NCBI RefSeq assembly: GCF_002006355.2
Contig: NZ_CP096980.1
Location: 2,976,001 to 3,040,000 of the forward strand
Direction: 5' to 3'
Origin: Clostridium felsineum DSM 794
GTDB lineage: Bacteria > Bacillota > Clostridia > Clostridiales > Clostridiaceae
DNA: 64,000 nt
The notes under the pieces are model-generated. The model saw only the letters and a program-made list of their open reading frames with translations. It was not told where the DNA came from and did no database searches. Position numbers and translations under genes: made by a program. Positions 35,398 through 44,984 of the stretch are shown here, piece after piece (positions within the stretch are counted from its first letter, which is position 1; each line of letters begins with the position of its first letter).

Positions 35398-35831
35398 TAA
35401 TCTGATTCAACAATATCAAATTTCTTTTTCATTGTAATCCTGGTTCCCTTCCCTTTTTCCGATTCAACTTTTACATTATTCATAAAACTCTCCATAACTG
35501 TAAATCCCATTCCAGATCTTTCTAAATCCGGCCTTGATGTATACAGGGGTTCCATTGCCTTTTCTATATTTTCAATTCCTATTCCTTCGTCTATAACTTC
35601 AATAGTCAATTCTCTATCTTTTATTGATGATACTATAGTCACTATTCCCCCTTTGTTCTCATATCCATGAATAATCGAATTTGTAACTGCTTCAGATACC
35701 GCCATTTTTACATCTTCAATTTCTTCTAATGTTGGATCAAGTTGTGAAGCAAAAGCTGCTACAGTAACTCGTGCAAAACTTTCATTTTCAGATTTTGCTA
35801 AAAATTTTAGTTCCATTTTATTTTCTAACAT
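35397..35831 (-). CDS. spoIIAB: Anti-sigma F factor SpoIIAB (serine kinase)
   Basis: The 144-residue GHKL-type kinase shows the N box [15 protein letters not shown] near 47-61, the DEGIGIE box near 81-87 and RSGMGFTVM near 103-111. It binds SigF and phosphorylates SpoIIAA. GGGGGATTTCA precedes ATG at 35831; an internal ATG five codons later is less likely. It lies 13 bp after spoIIAA and couples to sigF through a one-base overlap. Confidence 0.96.
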   Translation of the reverse strand: MLENKMELKFLAKSENESFARVTVAAFASQLDPTLEEIEDVKMAVSEAVTNSIIHGYENKGGIVTIVSSIKDRELTIEVIDEGIGIENIEKAMEPLYTSRPDLERSGMGFTVMESFMNNVKVESEKGKGTRITMKKKFDIVESD

Positions 35832-35844
35832 TGAAATCCCCCCA

Positions 35845-36180
35845 TTAAATATTTCTGACAGCTTTATCTAAACTGGCATAAATGTTTATTATCTTAAGCA
35901 TTCCAGACAACTCAAAAATTCTTTTGACAGATTCTTTTGGTCCAACTACACATATATTACCACCGAATGATGTGAGCTTTTTGTATCTTCCTATTACCAC
36001 TCCAATTCCTGAGCTGTCCATAAATGTAACATTAGAAAAATCTAAAATTACATTCTTATATCCTTTGAATTTTATATGATCATCTATTTTATTTCTAATT
36101 TCTTCTGAGCTATGATGATCTAATTCTCCAATTATAGATACTACAAGTTTACCATCGATATCCTTAAAATCCAAATTCAT
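35845..36180 (-). CDS. spoIIAA: Anti-anti-sigma factor SpoIIAA
   Basis: A 111-residue STAS-domain protein. The phosphorylation segment [16 protein letters not shown] holds S56 and S57, one of which matches the regulatory Ser of Bacillus SpoIIAA. Dephosphorylated by SpoIIE, it displaces SigF from SpoIIAB. ATG at 36180 is preferred to an in-frame TTG two codons earlier because GGGGG lies 8 bp upstream of it. It is the first gene of the operon and a near-ideal SigH promoter lies 43-71 bp upstream. Confidence 0.95.
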   Translation of the reverse strand: MNLDFKDIDGKLVVSIIGELDHHSSEEIRNKIDDHIKFKGYKNVILDFSNVTFMDSSGIGVVIGRYKKLTSFGGNICVVGPKESVKRIFELSGMLKIINIYASLDKAVRNI

Positions 36181-36222
36181 AATCAATTCCCCCTGAAAAT
36201 ATAAATCACTTGTACTAACTAT

Positions 36223-36251
36223 TTATTCTATATGCTTATCCAAATTCCTTT
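36223..36251 (-). promoter_or_regulatory. SigH promoter of the spoIIA operon
   Basis: On the minus strand AAAGGAATT (36243-36251) and ATAGAATAA (36223-36231) are separated by 11 bp. Both boxes match the SigH consensus RNAGGAWWW and RNNGAATWW at every position. spoIIA is SigH-dependent in Bacillus and Clostridium (established knowledge). Confidence 0.85.
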
Positions 36252-36319
36252 TTTTATATAATAAGTTTATATTTGTATTTTTGCCAGTTTATTTCTTTTT
36301 TATTCACTTATCTCAAAAA

Positions 36320-36354
36320 AAAAATCGGAATAAAAATTAATTATCCCGATTTTT
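36320..36354 (-). terminator. Terminator of the DNA methyltransferase gene
   Basis: AAAAATCGG-A-ATAA (36320-36333) pairs with TTAT-C-CCGATTTTT (36341-36354) with one mismatch, directly past the methyltransferase stop and followed leftward by a T run. It insulates the spoIIA promoter from the upstream gene. Confidence 0.75.
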
Positions 36355-36356
36355 CT

Positions 36357-38102
36357 TTAAGTTAGGTTATGTATTATACCTATTTCTTTTTTAGTAAAAT
36401 CAAACTTTTTATAAAGCGTTTCTTCATCAAACTTATTAGTATTCATTAAGATATCTGGAATACATAATTTCATAAGCGTATTTGGATAATACTCATATAT
36501 ATTTTCTCCAAGCTTTTTAGCAAAGGTTTTAAAATAAAATTCGTAAGTTTTACTGTTTAATATGTTTATTAAATATTCATAAGTAAATTTACTATTATCT
36601 TTTAAAACAAGACAATATACATCTGCACTAAAATAACTCTTCTTGTCTATTGCAAATCTATTTTGAGAAGCCTTATAAGGAAAAATTATCTTCTTTTTTT
36701 CAAACACCTGACTTTTTCTCCCCCACTGTAGTTGATACCACTTTCTTATGCCTTTCTTACATTCACGTCTCATTTCAAGCTTATCTTTATACTTGCTAAT
36801 ATAGTTTATAGCATTAGGATATTTGGATACTTCATCAATAAAATCTGAATATATTATATACAAATCACTTTCAGTCACTTTGTTTTCTCTTACATTTTTG
36901 TTTTTAATCCATCGTCTTATTATTTCTTCTTCTATTTTCTCTCTTAATATTGTTTCTTTATCTATTATGAATGCTTTATCACATCCAGTGATTATTCCTT
37001 GGTAACTAATACAAACATCATTTAATGTTAATACACTATTTTTTTCAATTTTGTTTATTATACTGATTTCCTCATTATTTCTAAGTATCCATCTACCTTT
37101 ATCTAATGCTTTCATATTGACATAAAATTTTTCAATACCTTCTTTATGTCCATAGAAAAGCGAAGAATAAAATTCTTCCTTTTTGCTATTCTTCATGACC
37201 TTTGGTTTTATTACTTCTGTACTTTGCTCAGAATTTTTGCCATTATTTAAAAAAATCATTACTGCATCTATACCTGCATTTTTAAATGGCCTAATTCCAT
37301 AAAAGTCAACGATTTTATATATACTACAGCTTTCAGCTAAAATTCCTCTAAGCTCTTCACCACTTTGAGATTCTAAAAAATATCTTGAAGTTATAAATCC
37401 AAGTTTTCCATTCTTTTTTAAGCATGTTATGGATTTTTCAAAGAAACAATATGATATATCCCCCTTATCTTTATAAGATGGATACATACTTTTTAATACT
37501 ATTGAATAATTTTTATCTATTGCCTTTAATCCTACATAGGGTGGATTACTTAAAAAGACATCAAATTTATTTGTTATATCATCCAAAAGGAAATCTCTGC
37601 ATAAAAAATTATTTGAAAAGCATTGAGTTTTATAAAATAAATCTATATTAAGTACTTTTATTGCGTTTAAATCAACATCATAACCAAACAAATTATACTT
37701 TATTATATGATTATTTATATTATCTTTTTTTAGTGTTAAATTGTTTAAATCATTTATTTTATCTAAATTTTTTACGTATATATTTTTTAAATACATAAAA
37801 CATGGTATTATTATGTTTCCACATCCACATGCAGGATCTACTATTTTCAAAAATGGATTTTTTATTATTTCTTCTTCCTTAATAGTATTATTTATTATGT
37901 AATTTGATATTTCAAGAGGAGTATATACCACTCCTCTTTCTTTCTTTTTCGCTATAAAATTATAGTATGTTTCAGAAAAACTATCCTCTATAAGTAAATC
38001 TGATTTACACTTATTTATGATTTCTATTTTTTCTTCTTTATTTAAAGTGCCTCTTATTTCATTATATATATTATTTATTTTACTTAAAAATTCATCTATC
38101 AT
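36357..38102 (-). CDS. CamA-like orphan DNA N6-adenine methyltransferase
   Basis: The 581-residue enzyme has a class I methyltransferase fold with the SAM loop VDPACGCGN near 87-95 and the catalytic NPPY at 186-189, the mark of an N6-adenine methyltransferase, followed by a target-recognition part (about 330-560). From memory, segments such as YQGIITGCDKAFI, RRECKKGIRKWYQLQWGR and NRFAIDKKSYFSADVY match closely the C. difficile sporulation-linked methyltransferase CamA (577 residues, CAAAAA specificity). No restriction gene is adjacent. It lies directly upstream of the spoIIA operon, and its terminator precedes the SigH promoter. Its target motif is not readable from sequence. Confidence 0.85.
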   Translation of the reverse strand: MIDEFLSKINNIYNEIRGTLNKEEKIEIINKCKSDLLIEDSFSETYYNFIAKKKERGVVYTPLEISNYIINNTIKEEEIIKNPFLKIVDPACGCGNIIIPCFMYLKNIYVKNLDKINDLNNLTLKKDNINNHIIKYNLFGYDVDLNAIKVLNIDLFYKTQCFSNNFLCRDFLLDDITNKFDVFLSNPPYVGLKAIDKNYSIVLKSMYPSYKDKGDISYCFFEKSITCLKKNGKLGFITSRYFLESQSGEELRGILAESCSIYKIVDFYGIRPFKNAGIDAVMIFLNNGKNSEQSTEVIKPKVMKNSKKEEFYSSLFYGHKEGIEKFYVNMKALDKGRWILRNNEEISIINKIEKNSVLTLNDVCISYQGIITGCDKAFIIDKETILREKIEEEIIRRWIKNKNVRENKVTESDLYIIYSDFIDEVSKYPNAINYISKYKDKLEMRRECKKGIRKWYQLQWGRKSQVFEKKKIIFPYKASQNRFAIDKKSYFSADVYCLVLKDNSKFTYEYLINILNSKTYEFYFKTFAKKLGENIYEYYPNTLMKLCIPDILMNTNKFDEETLYKKFDFTKKEIGIIHNLT

Positions 38103-38128
38103 ATTTTCTCCAACTTTAATTATATCCG

Positions 38129-38764
38129 CTATATATTTAAATATACTTCACTTAATATTTTCTCTTTCCACTCTTTACTACTTTTAATTAAATTTCTACA
38201 ACTTTTTTCTAATTTTTCTTTCGTTTTAATATCATTTATAGAACCTATATTTATTTTTATATTTAATATTGACGTTTCTATAGCTGCATCTGCCATTATT
38301 GCTGCTGCTGCTGCATCAGTTATTAAATTTTTATTACCATATTTTGCCGAAATCAAAATCAGTTCAAAAAGCTCATTTACATTTTGAGCTATATTCTCTG
38401 GCACCTCTGCTGCAAATTTTGAAGCTTCTTGTATGGACTCATGTCTATATATTTTTTCCTCCTCAGTATCCTTTGGAAGCTTATAACTTTTTATTATTTT
38501 TGAAAAAGCCTCTGCATCTCTATCTATTCCTGTCAAAAAATAATCTTTGAGCTTGTCTGATTTTTTCAAACTCTCTTTTATCATTTTTTTTATTTCTTCA
38601 TCATAATCATTATACTTCTTTTTACCTACAGTAAAATTAAGTACCATACAATTTAAAGCTGCTGAAAGTGCTGCTGAAAGTGCTGCTGCCCCACCACCTC
38701 CGGGAGTTGGCTTCTCAGACGCAAGTTCTTTTATAAATTCTTTTACTGATATATTTTCTAACAT
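38129..38764 (-). CDS. Formimidoyl-tetrahydrofolate cyclodeaminase/cyclohydrolase family
   Basis: A 211-residue FTCD_C/FchA-family protein with the signature KPTPGGGGAAALSAALSAAL near 17-36 and the Ala-rich ITDAAAAAIMADAAIE near 160-175. Family members convert formimino- or methenyl-tetrahydrofolate. ATG at 38764 is chosen over an in-frame ATG six codons upstream because GGAGG lies 6 bp before it. It is followed after 26 bp by the DNA methyltransferase gene and probably shares its message. Confidence 0.88.
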   Translation of the reverse strand: MLENISVKEFIKELASEKPTPGGGGAAALSAALSAALNCMVLNFTVGKKKYNDYDEEIKKMIKESLKKSDKLKDYFLTGIDRDAEAFSKIIKSYKLPKDTEEEKIYRHESIQEASKFAAEVPENIAQNVNELFELILISAKYGNKNLITDAAAAAIMADAAIETSILNIKINIGSINDIKTKEKLEKSCRNLIKSSKEWKEKILSEVYLNI

Positions 38765-38889
38765 AATGTCCCTCCAATACATTTATACAAATCCCTATAT
38801 TATTTTGTCACTTTTCCATAAAAACTATAATTATGTTTTTAATTTATATTGTATCACGTTTTACTAATAAAAAAAGTATATTTGATGAA

Positions 38890-38929
38890 AATAGGAGCAG
38901 GAGTGTAATTAAAAACTCCTGCTCTTATT
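38890..38929 (-). terminator. Terminator of the nitroreductase gene
   Basis: AATAGGAGCAGGAGT (38890-38904) pairs with ACTCCTGCTCTTATT (38915-38929) with one mismatch and a 10-base loop, a few bases past the leftward nitroreductase stop and followed by TTTT. Confidence 0.8.
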
Positions 38930-38931
38930 TA

Positions 38932-39495
38932 TTATTTCATGACAAGATGTTTCTTTTCTGAATATGGCATACTCCAATAGTTTCTAAAAATATGATTTTC
39001 TATATCCTTTGCCTCATAATGAGCTTTTGACTGCTCTACCTCACCTACTGGTGTCATTGCAACTATAGAGTACTTTTCTGGAATTCTAAGTTCTTCTTTT
39101 ACCTTTTGCTCATCAAAGGAAGCAATCCAACAAGTACCATATCCCTCATTTGCAGCTGCCAGAACAAAGTGTTCCATAGCAATAGCACTGTCCACTAAAT
39201 AGTATTCTTTTCCATTTATATGACCAGATTCACTTGGATCTCCAACTATAATAGCTAAAATAGGAGCATCCTTTACAGCATTTTTAGCTTCTTCATCACT
39301 ATTTATAATCAAATTTGCAACTGCATTCTTTTTACTTTCATCATCTACAACAATCAAGCTATATGATGTTTTATTTTTCCACGAAGGTGCCATCATGGCA
39401 GCATTAAGCATATTATCTAATTTAGGAGTAGCCACAGGAACATTTTTAAATTTCTTCGTACTTACTCTAGACTTTATTACTTTATAAAAATCCAT
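38932..39495 (-). CDS. Nitroreductase-family FMN protein
   Basis: A 187-residue flavin nitroreductase: MDFYKVIKSRVSTKKFKN at the start supplies the phosphate-binding Arg and Lys/Ser, and the dimer-forming AMEHFVLAAANEGYGTCWI lies near 108-126. Substrate is unknown; NAD(P)H-dependent reduction of quinones or nitro compounds is usual. The ATG at 39495 with AAGGAGT 8 bp upstream is preferred to an in-frame start 13 codons earlier. It stands alone between two terminators, unrelated to the SagB-type oxidase at the left edge except by fold. Confidence 0.88.
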   Translation of the reverse strand: MDFYKVIKSRVSTKKFKNVPVATPKLDNMLNAAMMAPSWKNKTSYSLIVVDDESKKNAVANLIINSDEEAKNAVKDAPILAIIVGDPSESGHINGKEYYLVDSAIAMEHFVLAAANEGYGTCWIASFDEQKVKEELRIPEKYSIVAMTPVGEVEQSKAHYEAKDIENHIFRNYWSMPYSEKKHLVMK

Positions 39496-39571
39496 AAACT
39501 CACACTCCTTTCGAATATATTTTGTGTAAAGCAAAAATTTTTATGTACTTTTATTTAAGTATCTTTTATAC

Positions 39572-39621
39572 AAAAGTAAAATTCCTAAGTTTACATTTTT
39601 TAACTTAGGAATTTTACTTTT
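39572..39621 (-). terminator. Terminator of the left polysaccharide gene set
   Basis: Perfect 20-bp arms (39572-39591 and 39602-39621) around a 10-base loop directly follow the stop of the leftward GT2 gene at 39621. T runs flank the stem on the leftward strand. Confidence 0.8.
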
Positions 39622-40532
39622 TATTTTACATATTTTTTTATATCTATAATATCTAGTGTATTTTTATCACTTTTAAAACCCTCTAATATATATTTGAATA
39701 GTGCTAATGGCTCTTTTCGTAGAATTATTCTCCCTATAGCCTCAATGTATATGTATAATCCAAATATTAGTCTTTGATATACCTTAGAATTTCTTCTTAC
39801 AAATATAACTCTATTCCTATTTAAATATGCATAAGAAAGACTTCCAAATTTATTTATAGTAGCTGATCCCTTATGATAAATTCTACTTCCATAAACGCAT
39901 AAAATTTTATATCCTGCTTGTATGGCTTTAACACAGAATTCTGTCTCTTCAAAAAATAGAAAGTAATTTTCAGGAATCAATCCCACTTTTTCAAAAATCT
40001 CTCTCTTGACTAAAAAACATGCTCCTTCTAAATAATCTACATAAATATCTTTCTTTTCTATGTCATTGTAATTTTTACCCTTAAAGTATCTTCTAGCAGC
40101 TGCAAAACACAAATTTATATGCGCTCCCATTCCTTGAATAATATCCTTTTTATAATAATCACATATACAAGATCCAACTATACCAATGTCACTTTTTTCT
40201 TGTATCTTTTCAACTAATCTACTCAAAAAATCTTTTTCAACTACAACGTCATTATTTAGTATACATATGTATTCCGCATCATTTTTTAGTGCATATTTTA
40301 TGCCTATATTATTTCCATTTGCATAGCCAAGATTTTTCTCGGATTCTATTATATTATATGAAGGTAATTTTTCTTTTAACTTCATATAAGAATCATCTGT
40401 AGAACAATTATCTACTAACACAATTTCATAATTATCGTATTCTATGTCCTCTACACTTTTTATACATTCTATAGTATCTTCATAAGCGTTATAATTTAAG
40501 ATTATTATAAATATTTTAGGATTTTTAATCAT
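39621..40532 (-). CDS. Family 2 glycosyltransferase
   Basis: The 303-residue GT-A enzyme has the donor-site pattern ILNYNAYEDTIECIKS at the N-terminus, DNCSTDDS near 43-50, the NND metal-binding variant of DxD near 96-98 and the acceptor-side ETEFCVKA near 200. The layout fits rhamnosyltransferase-like GT2 enzymes that extend lipid-linked surface glycans from nucleotide sugars in the cytosol. No membrane helix is evident. It overlaps the GT4 gene upstream by 8 bp and ends the leftward set. Confidence 0.88.
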   Translation of the reverse strand: MIKNPKIFIIILNYNAYEDTIECIKSVEDIEYDNYEIVLVDNCSTDDSYMKLKEKLPSYNIIESEKNLGYANGNNIGIKYALKNDAEYICILNNDVVVEKDFLSRLVEKIQEKSDIGIVGSCICDYYKKDIIQGMGAHINLCFAAARRYFKGKNYNDIEKKDIYVDYLEGACFLVKREIFEKVGLIPENYFLFFEETEFCVKAIQAGYKILCVYGSRIYHKGSATINKFGSLSYAYLNRNRVIFVRRNSKVYQRLIFGLYIYIEAIGRIILRKEPLALFKYILEGFKSDKNTLDIIDIKKYVK

Positions 40533-41658
40533 TTACACTCTTACCTCTTATTTCAGTTATCTTTTTATATAAAATCTCTGTAATCTTGTTCCAACTATAC
40601 TTTTTTCTCACAAACTTTTCAGTGCTTTCTCCAAATATTTTAAGTTTATTACTCTTTATCATTTTAGTAAGTATTTCAGTAAGTACTTTTGAATCTTTAA
40701 ACGGAATCAATTCTCCATTACTATTCTTAATTATTTCAGAAGCTATTCCAACATCTGTAGATACTATTACATCTCCAAATGCTCCAGCTTCAATTAATGA
40801 AAAAGCAAAACTTTCATATTCAGATGTTAAGCAAAATATTTTTGCCTTCCTATACTCTTCAAAAAGCTCAGTTCTATTATAAATCGGTCCTTTAAATTCA
40901 ATATACTTTTTTTCACCAGCATATTTTGAAAAAAATTCTTTGATATATCCCTTAAACTTTTCATCAATAGGTCCTACAAATATAAGCTTCCAATTAGATC
41001 TAATTTCTTTATTAATGTCTTTAAATGCATTTATAAGAGTGTCCATAGATTTTTCAGGACTTCCTATTCTTCCTACTGTTATAATTATATTTTCCTTAGT
41101 ACTATAATCAACATCTTTTTCAAAAATTGATTTATCAAAATCCAATCCGTTCGAAACATTAAGCAATTTACCTTTATAAGTTGGAAGTATATTTTGGAAT
41201 TTTTCAAATATATCTTCCTGTTCTACTCCTATTATATCAACTTTTTTAAAATAGGAATTTAAAATAATTCTTTCAAAAAACTTTAAATTTTGAAGTTTTA
41301 CTACAAGTTCATTAGAACAATCTAATTTCAAGAATATGGTACCTTTCTTATTAAAAAATTTATATAAAAATGCATATACAACAGACTTAAATGTGACATG
41401 AAATATTTGAAGCACATCTATATTTCTTGCTTCTTTCTTTAAGTACTTAAATATATTTATAAAATGCTTATGCTTTCTTTCTATAAAATGAATTTTTAAT
41501 CCTTTTACTTCACTTTCAAGATACTCGTACTTATCATTATTATAACATGCCACACATGAATCTACATTGTAAAGTTTATTAAGCTTATAGGCAAGCATAC
41601 CTACATCTTTTATTAAATGAACATTCTTTGCTTCAGGATAAAGCACACAATATTTCAT
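40525..41658 (-). CDS. Family 4 glycosyltransferase
   Basis: A 377-residue GT-B enzyme. The C-terminal nucleotide-sugar lobe shows TVGRIGSPEKSMDTLI near 190-205 and the EX7E motif in SEYESFAFSLIEAGAFG near 280-296. The N-terminal acceptor lobe (about 1-170) is Lys- and aromatic-rich and less conserved. It should be a retaining transferase in surface-polysaccharide assembly; sugar specificity cannot be read. It lies 4 bp after the flippase gene. Confidence 0.88.
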   Translation of the reverse strand: MKYCVLYPEAKNVHLIKDVGMLAYKLNKLYNVDSCVACYNNDKYEYLESEVKGLKIHFIERKHKHFINIFKYLKKEARNIDVLQIFHVTFKSVVYAFLYKFFNKKGTIFLKLDCSNELVVKLQNLKFFERIILNSYFKKVDIIGVEQEDIFEKFQNILPTYKGKLLNVSNGLDFDKSIFEKDVDYSTKENIIITVGRIGSPEKSMDTLINAFKDINKEIRSNWKLIFVGPIDEKFKGYIKEFFSKYAGEKKYIEFKGPIYNRTELFEEYRKAKIFCLTSEYESFAFSLIEAGAFGDVIVSTDVGIASEIIKNSNGELIPFKDSKVLTEILTKMIKSNKLKIFGESTEKFVRKKYSWNKITEILYKKITEIRGKSVND

Positions 41659-41662
41659 AAAA

Positions 41663-43081
41663 TCAACTCTTTCTCACAGCAAATTTTTTTATATCCGCAA
41701 CTGTAAAATATCTAAATAAGATAATAAAAACCAAATAAATAAGCGCACTTATTACTATATTAAAAATAATATTCACATTAAAATATTTCAATATATATGT
41801 AACTAAAGACATTGCCATACATGGAACTAATATTTTTAAAAATAATGTGTACTTTGAAACTTTAATTACTTTATCCGAATAATATTTCATAATTAAAATA
41901 GTAATAACTTCAGATATAACAGTAATTAACGCTGCCACATTCATACCAAATTTAGGTGTAAGAATCAAATTTACAATTAGATTGAACAAAGATGATACAA
42001 CTACTGCTTTTAAATATTTTTTTTCCATATTAAAGGCATTTAGTCCATATGCATATATCTCTCTAATGAACAATATAAGACTATATATTAAAAGTATTGA
42101 AAATGGCATATATGCACTTTCATAGGTATTTCCAAATAACAATATTATTATTTCCTTTGATAAAATGATTCCACCAAAAACTATAGGAACAATTACTGCT
42201 ATTATTACTTTTGAAACATTCTTAATTAAATCACCTAAAGCAGTGGTGTCTTTTTCATTAAAATACCTTATCATAAGTGGAAACACTACTCCAAATATTA
42301 TAGTCACAATATTTGTTAAAAACGATATTACATAATATGCCGATGCATATATTCCTGCAATAGAACTTCCCCAAGAAAATCTTATTACAATTCTATCAAC
42401 ATTGACATTTATTGTTGCAAGAACACCTGCTACTAAAAACGGCCAGCCATATACAGAATACTTCTTTATTCCTTTAAGGCTTATTTTCAAATTAACTTTT
42501 AACTTTTCTCTAAAAAAATACACATAAAACTGATAAATAGTTGCAATTAAAAGTCCCACTACTGTAAAAATAGCATAATAATTAATCTGGGATGGATTTT
42601 TTAAGAACAAAACTATTAAAATAAATGGTATTAGGCTTTTTAACACATTATATACTGCATTATATTTCATTTCTTGAATACCATTATAAACCCAGTCTAT
42701 GCATAATGCATTTGGTAGAAGCGTTACACTATACAAAACCAATAACCAAGCTATACTTTTAGAATTGAAAGACAAAACTACAGCTAATAGTAATATAATA
42801 AGAAAACTAATTAAAAAGACTATTATTCTAAAAAGTGTTATTTCTCCAACAATATCTTTAATATTATCTTTATTTTTAGAAATTTCTCTTGTTCCATAAG
42901 TTTGAAGACCAAATAATACAACAATGGAAAAGTACAGTAAAATAGCCTGTACTGTTGTTATATCTCCAAAACCTGATTTTCCCAATACATGTGCCGCATA
43001 AGTACCTGTAAAAAAAGTAAAAAATTGTGCTACCAGAGTGGAAAAACCCATTGAAAAGAAATTTTTAGCTACTTTATTCAT
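41663..43081 (-). CDS. Wzx-type polysaccharide flippase
   Basis: A 472-residue integral membrane protein with about 12-14 hydrophobic helices, of the MOP/MVF flippase family. The N-terminus (KNFFSMGFSTLVAQFFTFF) and TYGTREISKN near 75-84 are typical of RfbX/Wzx. It should flip undecaprenyl-linked repeat units to the outer face. ATG at 43081 with AAGGA upstream is chosen over an upstream in-frame ATG at 43111. It lies just before the GT4 gene and follows rmlD after a hairpin-containing gap. Confidence 0.9.
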   Translation of the reverse strand: MNKVAKNFFSMGFSTLVAQFFTFFTGTYAAHVLGKSGFGDITTVQAILLYFSIVVLFGLQTYGTREISKNKDNIKDIVGEITLFRIIVFLISFLIILLLAVVLSFNSKSIAWLLVLYSVTLLPNALCIDWVYNGIQEMKYNAVYNVLKSLIPFILIVLFLKNPSQINYYAIFTVVGLLIATIYQFYVYFFREKLKVNLKISLKGIKKYSVYGWPFLVAGVLATINVNVDRIVIRFSWGSSIAGIYASAYYVISFLTNIVTIIFGVVFPLMIRYFNEKDTTALGDLIKNVSKVIIAVIVPIVFGGIILSKEIIILLFGNTYESAYMPFSILLIYSLILFIREIYAYGLNAFNMEKKYLKAVVVSSLFNLIVNLILTPKFGMNVAALITVISEVITILIMKYYSDKVIKVSKYTLFLKILVPCMAMSLVTYILKYFNVNIIFNIVISALIYLVFIILFRYFTVADIKKFAVRKS

Positions 43082-43105
43082 AAAAACCATCCTTATGTAT
43101 AATGA

Positions 43106-43149
43106 AACCACTTAACCTTCTCACTTAATATACATGGAGTTAAGTGGTT
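43106..43149 (-). terminator. Hairpin between rmlD and the flippase gene
   Basis: AACCACTTAAC (43106-43116) and GTTAAGTGGTT (43139-43149) are perfect 11-bp arms with a 22-base loop. There is no good T run, so it may only attenuate transcription or stabilise the message. Confidence 0.4.
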
Positions 43150-43168
43150 CATATTATATATATTTTTT

Positions 43169-44011
43169 TTACTTTTGAAGTAATTCTATATATTCCTTTA
43201 AAGATTCTTTCCAATCTCTTGTTATATCTCCTGTTGTAAGCTCAAGCATATAATTTCTAAGTACTGAATATTTTGGCCTTTTAGCTGGTCTTGGGAATTC
43301 TTCTGTAGTACATGGATTTACTTTTACATCTATTCCTGTTAATCTAAATATTTCTACTGCAAAGTCATACCAAGAACATACCCCCTTACAAGTACAATGG
43401 AATGTTCCATAATTCTTCTCATCCACTAGCTTAAGTACTACCCTAGCTAAATCTACTGTGCTTGTAGGTGTTCCAACTTGGTCATGTACAACTTTAAGTT
43501 CATCATGATTTTTTCCAAGACTTATCATTGTCTTAACAAAATTATTTCCATCTCCATAAAGCCATGCTGTTCTGACTATGTAATATTTAGGATTTAATGC
43601 TTTTACAAACTTTTCTCCTTCAAGCTTAGTTTTTCCATAAGCTGACTGAGGGTTCTCTTCATCAAATTCGCATATAGGAGCTTTTGCTTCTCCGTCAAAA
43701 ACATAATCTGTTGAAATTTGCACTATTTCAGCTCCAACATTGTACGCTGCTGCTGCAAGATTTTTAGGTCCTATAGCGTTTATTTTGTAGGCTAAATCAT
43801 ATTGTTCCTCGCATTTATCTACTGCAGTATGAGCCGCACAATTGATTACAACCTCTGGCCTTTTTTCTTCAAAAAACTTATTTACAGCCAAAACATCAGT
43901 TATATCTAAATCTTGTACATCTGTAGGTATAACTTCTACATCTCTTCCTTTTAATTGCTTTTGTATTTCTCTTCCTAATTGGCCATTTGCTCCTGTTATA
44001 AGTATTTTCAT
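43169..44011 (-). CDS. rfbD: dTDP-4-dehydrorhamnose reductase
   Basis: A 280-residue short-chain dehydrogenase of the RmlD type: NAD(P)-binding ITGANGQLGREI at the N-terminus, NCAAHTAVDKCE near 58-69, STDYVFDG near 100-107 and the YGKTK catalytic motif near 127-131. It makes dTDP-L-rhamnose, implying rhamnose in the local surface glycan. rmlA, rmlB and rmlC are not in the window. It is 16 bp after the deacetylase gene. Confidence 0.93.
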   Translation of the reverse strand: MKILITGANGQLGREIQKQLKGRDVEVIPTDVQDLDITDVLAVNKFFEEKRPEVVINCAAHTAVDKCEEQYDLAYKINAIGPKNLAAAAYNVGAEIVQISTDYVFDGEAKAPICEFDEENPQSAYGKTKLEGEKFVKALNPKYYIVRTAWLYGDGNNFVKTMISLGKNHDELKVVHDQVGTPTSTVDLARVVLKLVDEKNYGTFHCTCKGVCSWYDFAVEIFRLTGIDVKVNPCTTEEFPRPAKRPKYSVLRNYMLELTTGDITRDWKESLKEYIELLQK

Positions 44012-44027
44012 ATGCTAAACCCTCCAT

Positions 44028-44888
44028 TTAATTTATAATTTTTCTAAACTGTTCTAAATTATAATTATTACTTATATATATTCTTTTAAGTTCATAAAAT
44101 CCATCTGACAGAGATGCGTTTCCCTCCTTAGTACATGCTGCTAATCTGTAGCCAAGCTTCTTTGCTATCTCCATAGTATCTTTATTATATTTTCCAAATG
44201 GGTAAGCTAAATAATACTCCTGTTTATGTAGAATACCTTCAAGCCTTTCCTTTGAACGTTTTAATTCACTATATTGATTGTCATAGGATAAAAGAGACAA
44301 CTTTGAGTGACTTGCTGCATGTGATTCTACAGCTATATTGTTTTTTGAAAGTTCCACTATTTCTTTGTCTGAAAGATATGGACACGTATTTATTAAATCT
44401 GTTATTGTAAATATTGTTGCCTTAAACCCTAATTCCTTAAGTACAGGATATGCATTCACATAATTATCTTCGTAACCATCATCAAAGGTTATAAGTATTG
44501 GTTTTATAGAAAAAGGTTTCTTATTATTCATAAATTCATAGAGTTCATCAAAACTTATAGGAGTATATCCACTTTGCTTCACTATTTCCATTTCACTCTT
44601 GAACTTTTCTTTTGAAACCTTAAGTTCATCTCCTTTACCATCCTCAATCCAATGATACATTAAAATTGGAATTCTAAGGTTCTTGCTCTGTTCATCATAA
44701 AGCTTAAGTTCCTTTTCTCTAAGTAAAGCTTCTTTCTTTTTCAGATTAATATTTCTTTGCTTTACCTTAGAAAATTCTTTAGCATAATTAGCCTTCTTTT
44801 CATTGTATGAAAAAAAGCTAAAACCTAATATAAACAATACAAACACTATAAACATAGAAATTGTAACATACTTTTTTTTATTTTCCAT
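44028..44888 (-). CDS. Membrane-anchored polysaccharide deacetylase
   Basis: The 286-residue protein has an N-terminal membrane helix (about 9-27) and a coiled, Lys/Glu-rich stalk (about 30-68), followed by a NodB-fold deacetylase: TFDDGYEDN near 133-141 (catalytic Asp pair) and the metal His in ESHAASHSKL near 193-202. It should remove acetyl groups from a cell-wall or capsular polysaccharide outside the membrane. No clear ribosome site precedes ATG at 44888. It belongs to the leftward glycan set. Confidence 0.88.
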   Translation of the reverse strand: MENKKKYVTISMFIVFVLFILGFSFFSYNEKKANYAKEFSKVKQRNINLKKKEALLREKELKLYDEQSKNLRIPILMYHWIEDGKGDELKVSKEKFKSEMEIVKQSGYTPISFDELYEFMNNKKPFSIKPILITFDDGYEDNYVNAYPVLKELGFKATIFTITDLINTCPYLSDKEIVELSKNNIAVESHAASHSKLSLLSYDNQYSELKRSKERLEGILHKQEYYLAYPFGKYNKDTMEIAKKLGYRLAACTKEGNASLSDGFYELKRIYISNNYNLEQFRKIIN

Positions 44889-44984
44889 AACACATAATAT
44901 TTAGTGAACTGCCACTAAACTAATTCATCACCTTTCTCACTAATTTATTATGTATTATGCATTGTTTTTTACCAAATTATACAT

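Noticed and set aside
38932..39495. Nitroreductase as a tailoring enzyme of the PKS cluster
   Set aside because: It is 26 kb from the cluster, in conserved core DNA between its own terminators; only the fold is shared with the SagB-type oxidase.
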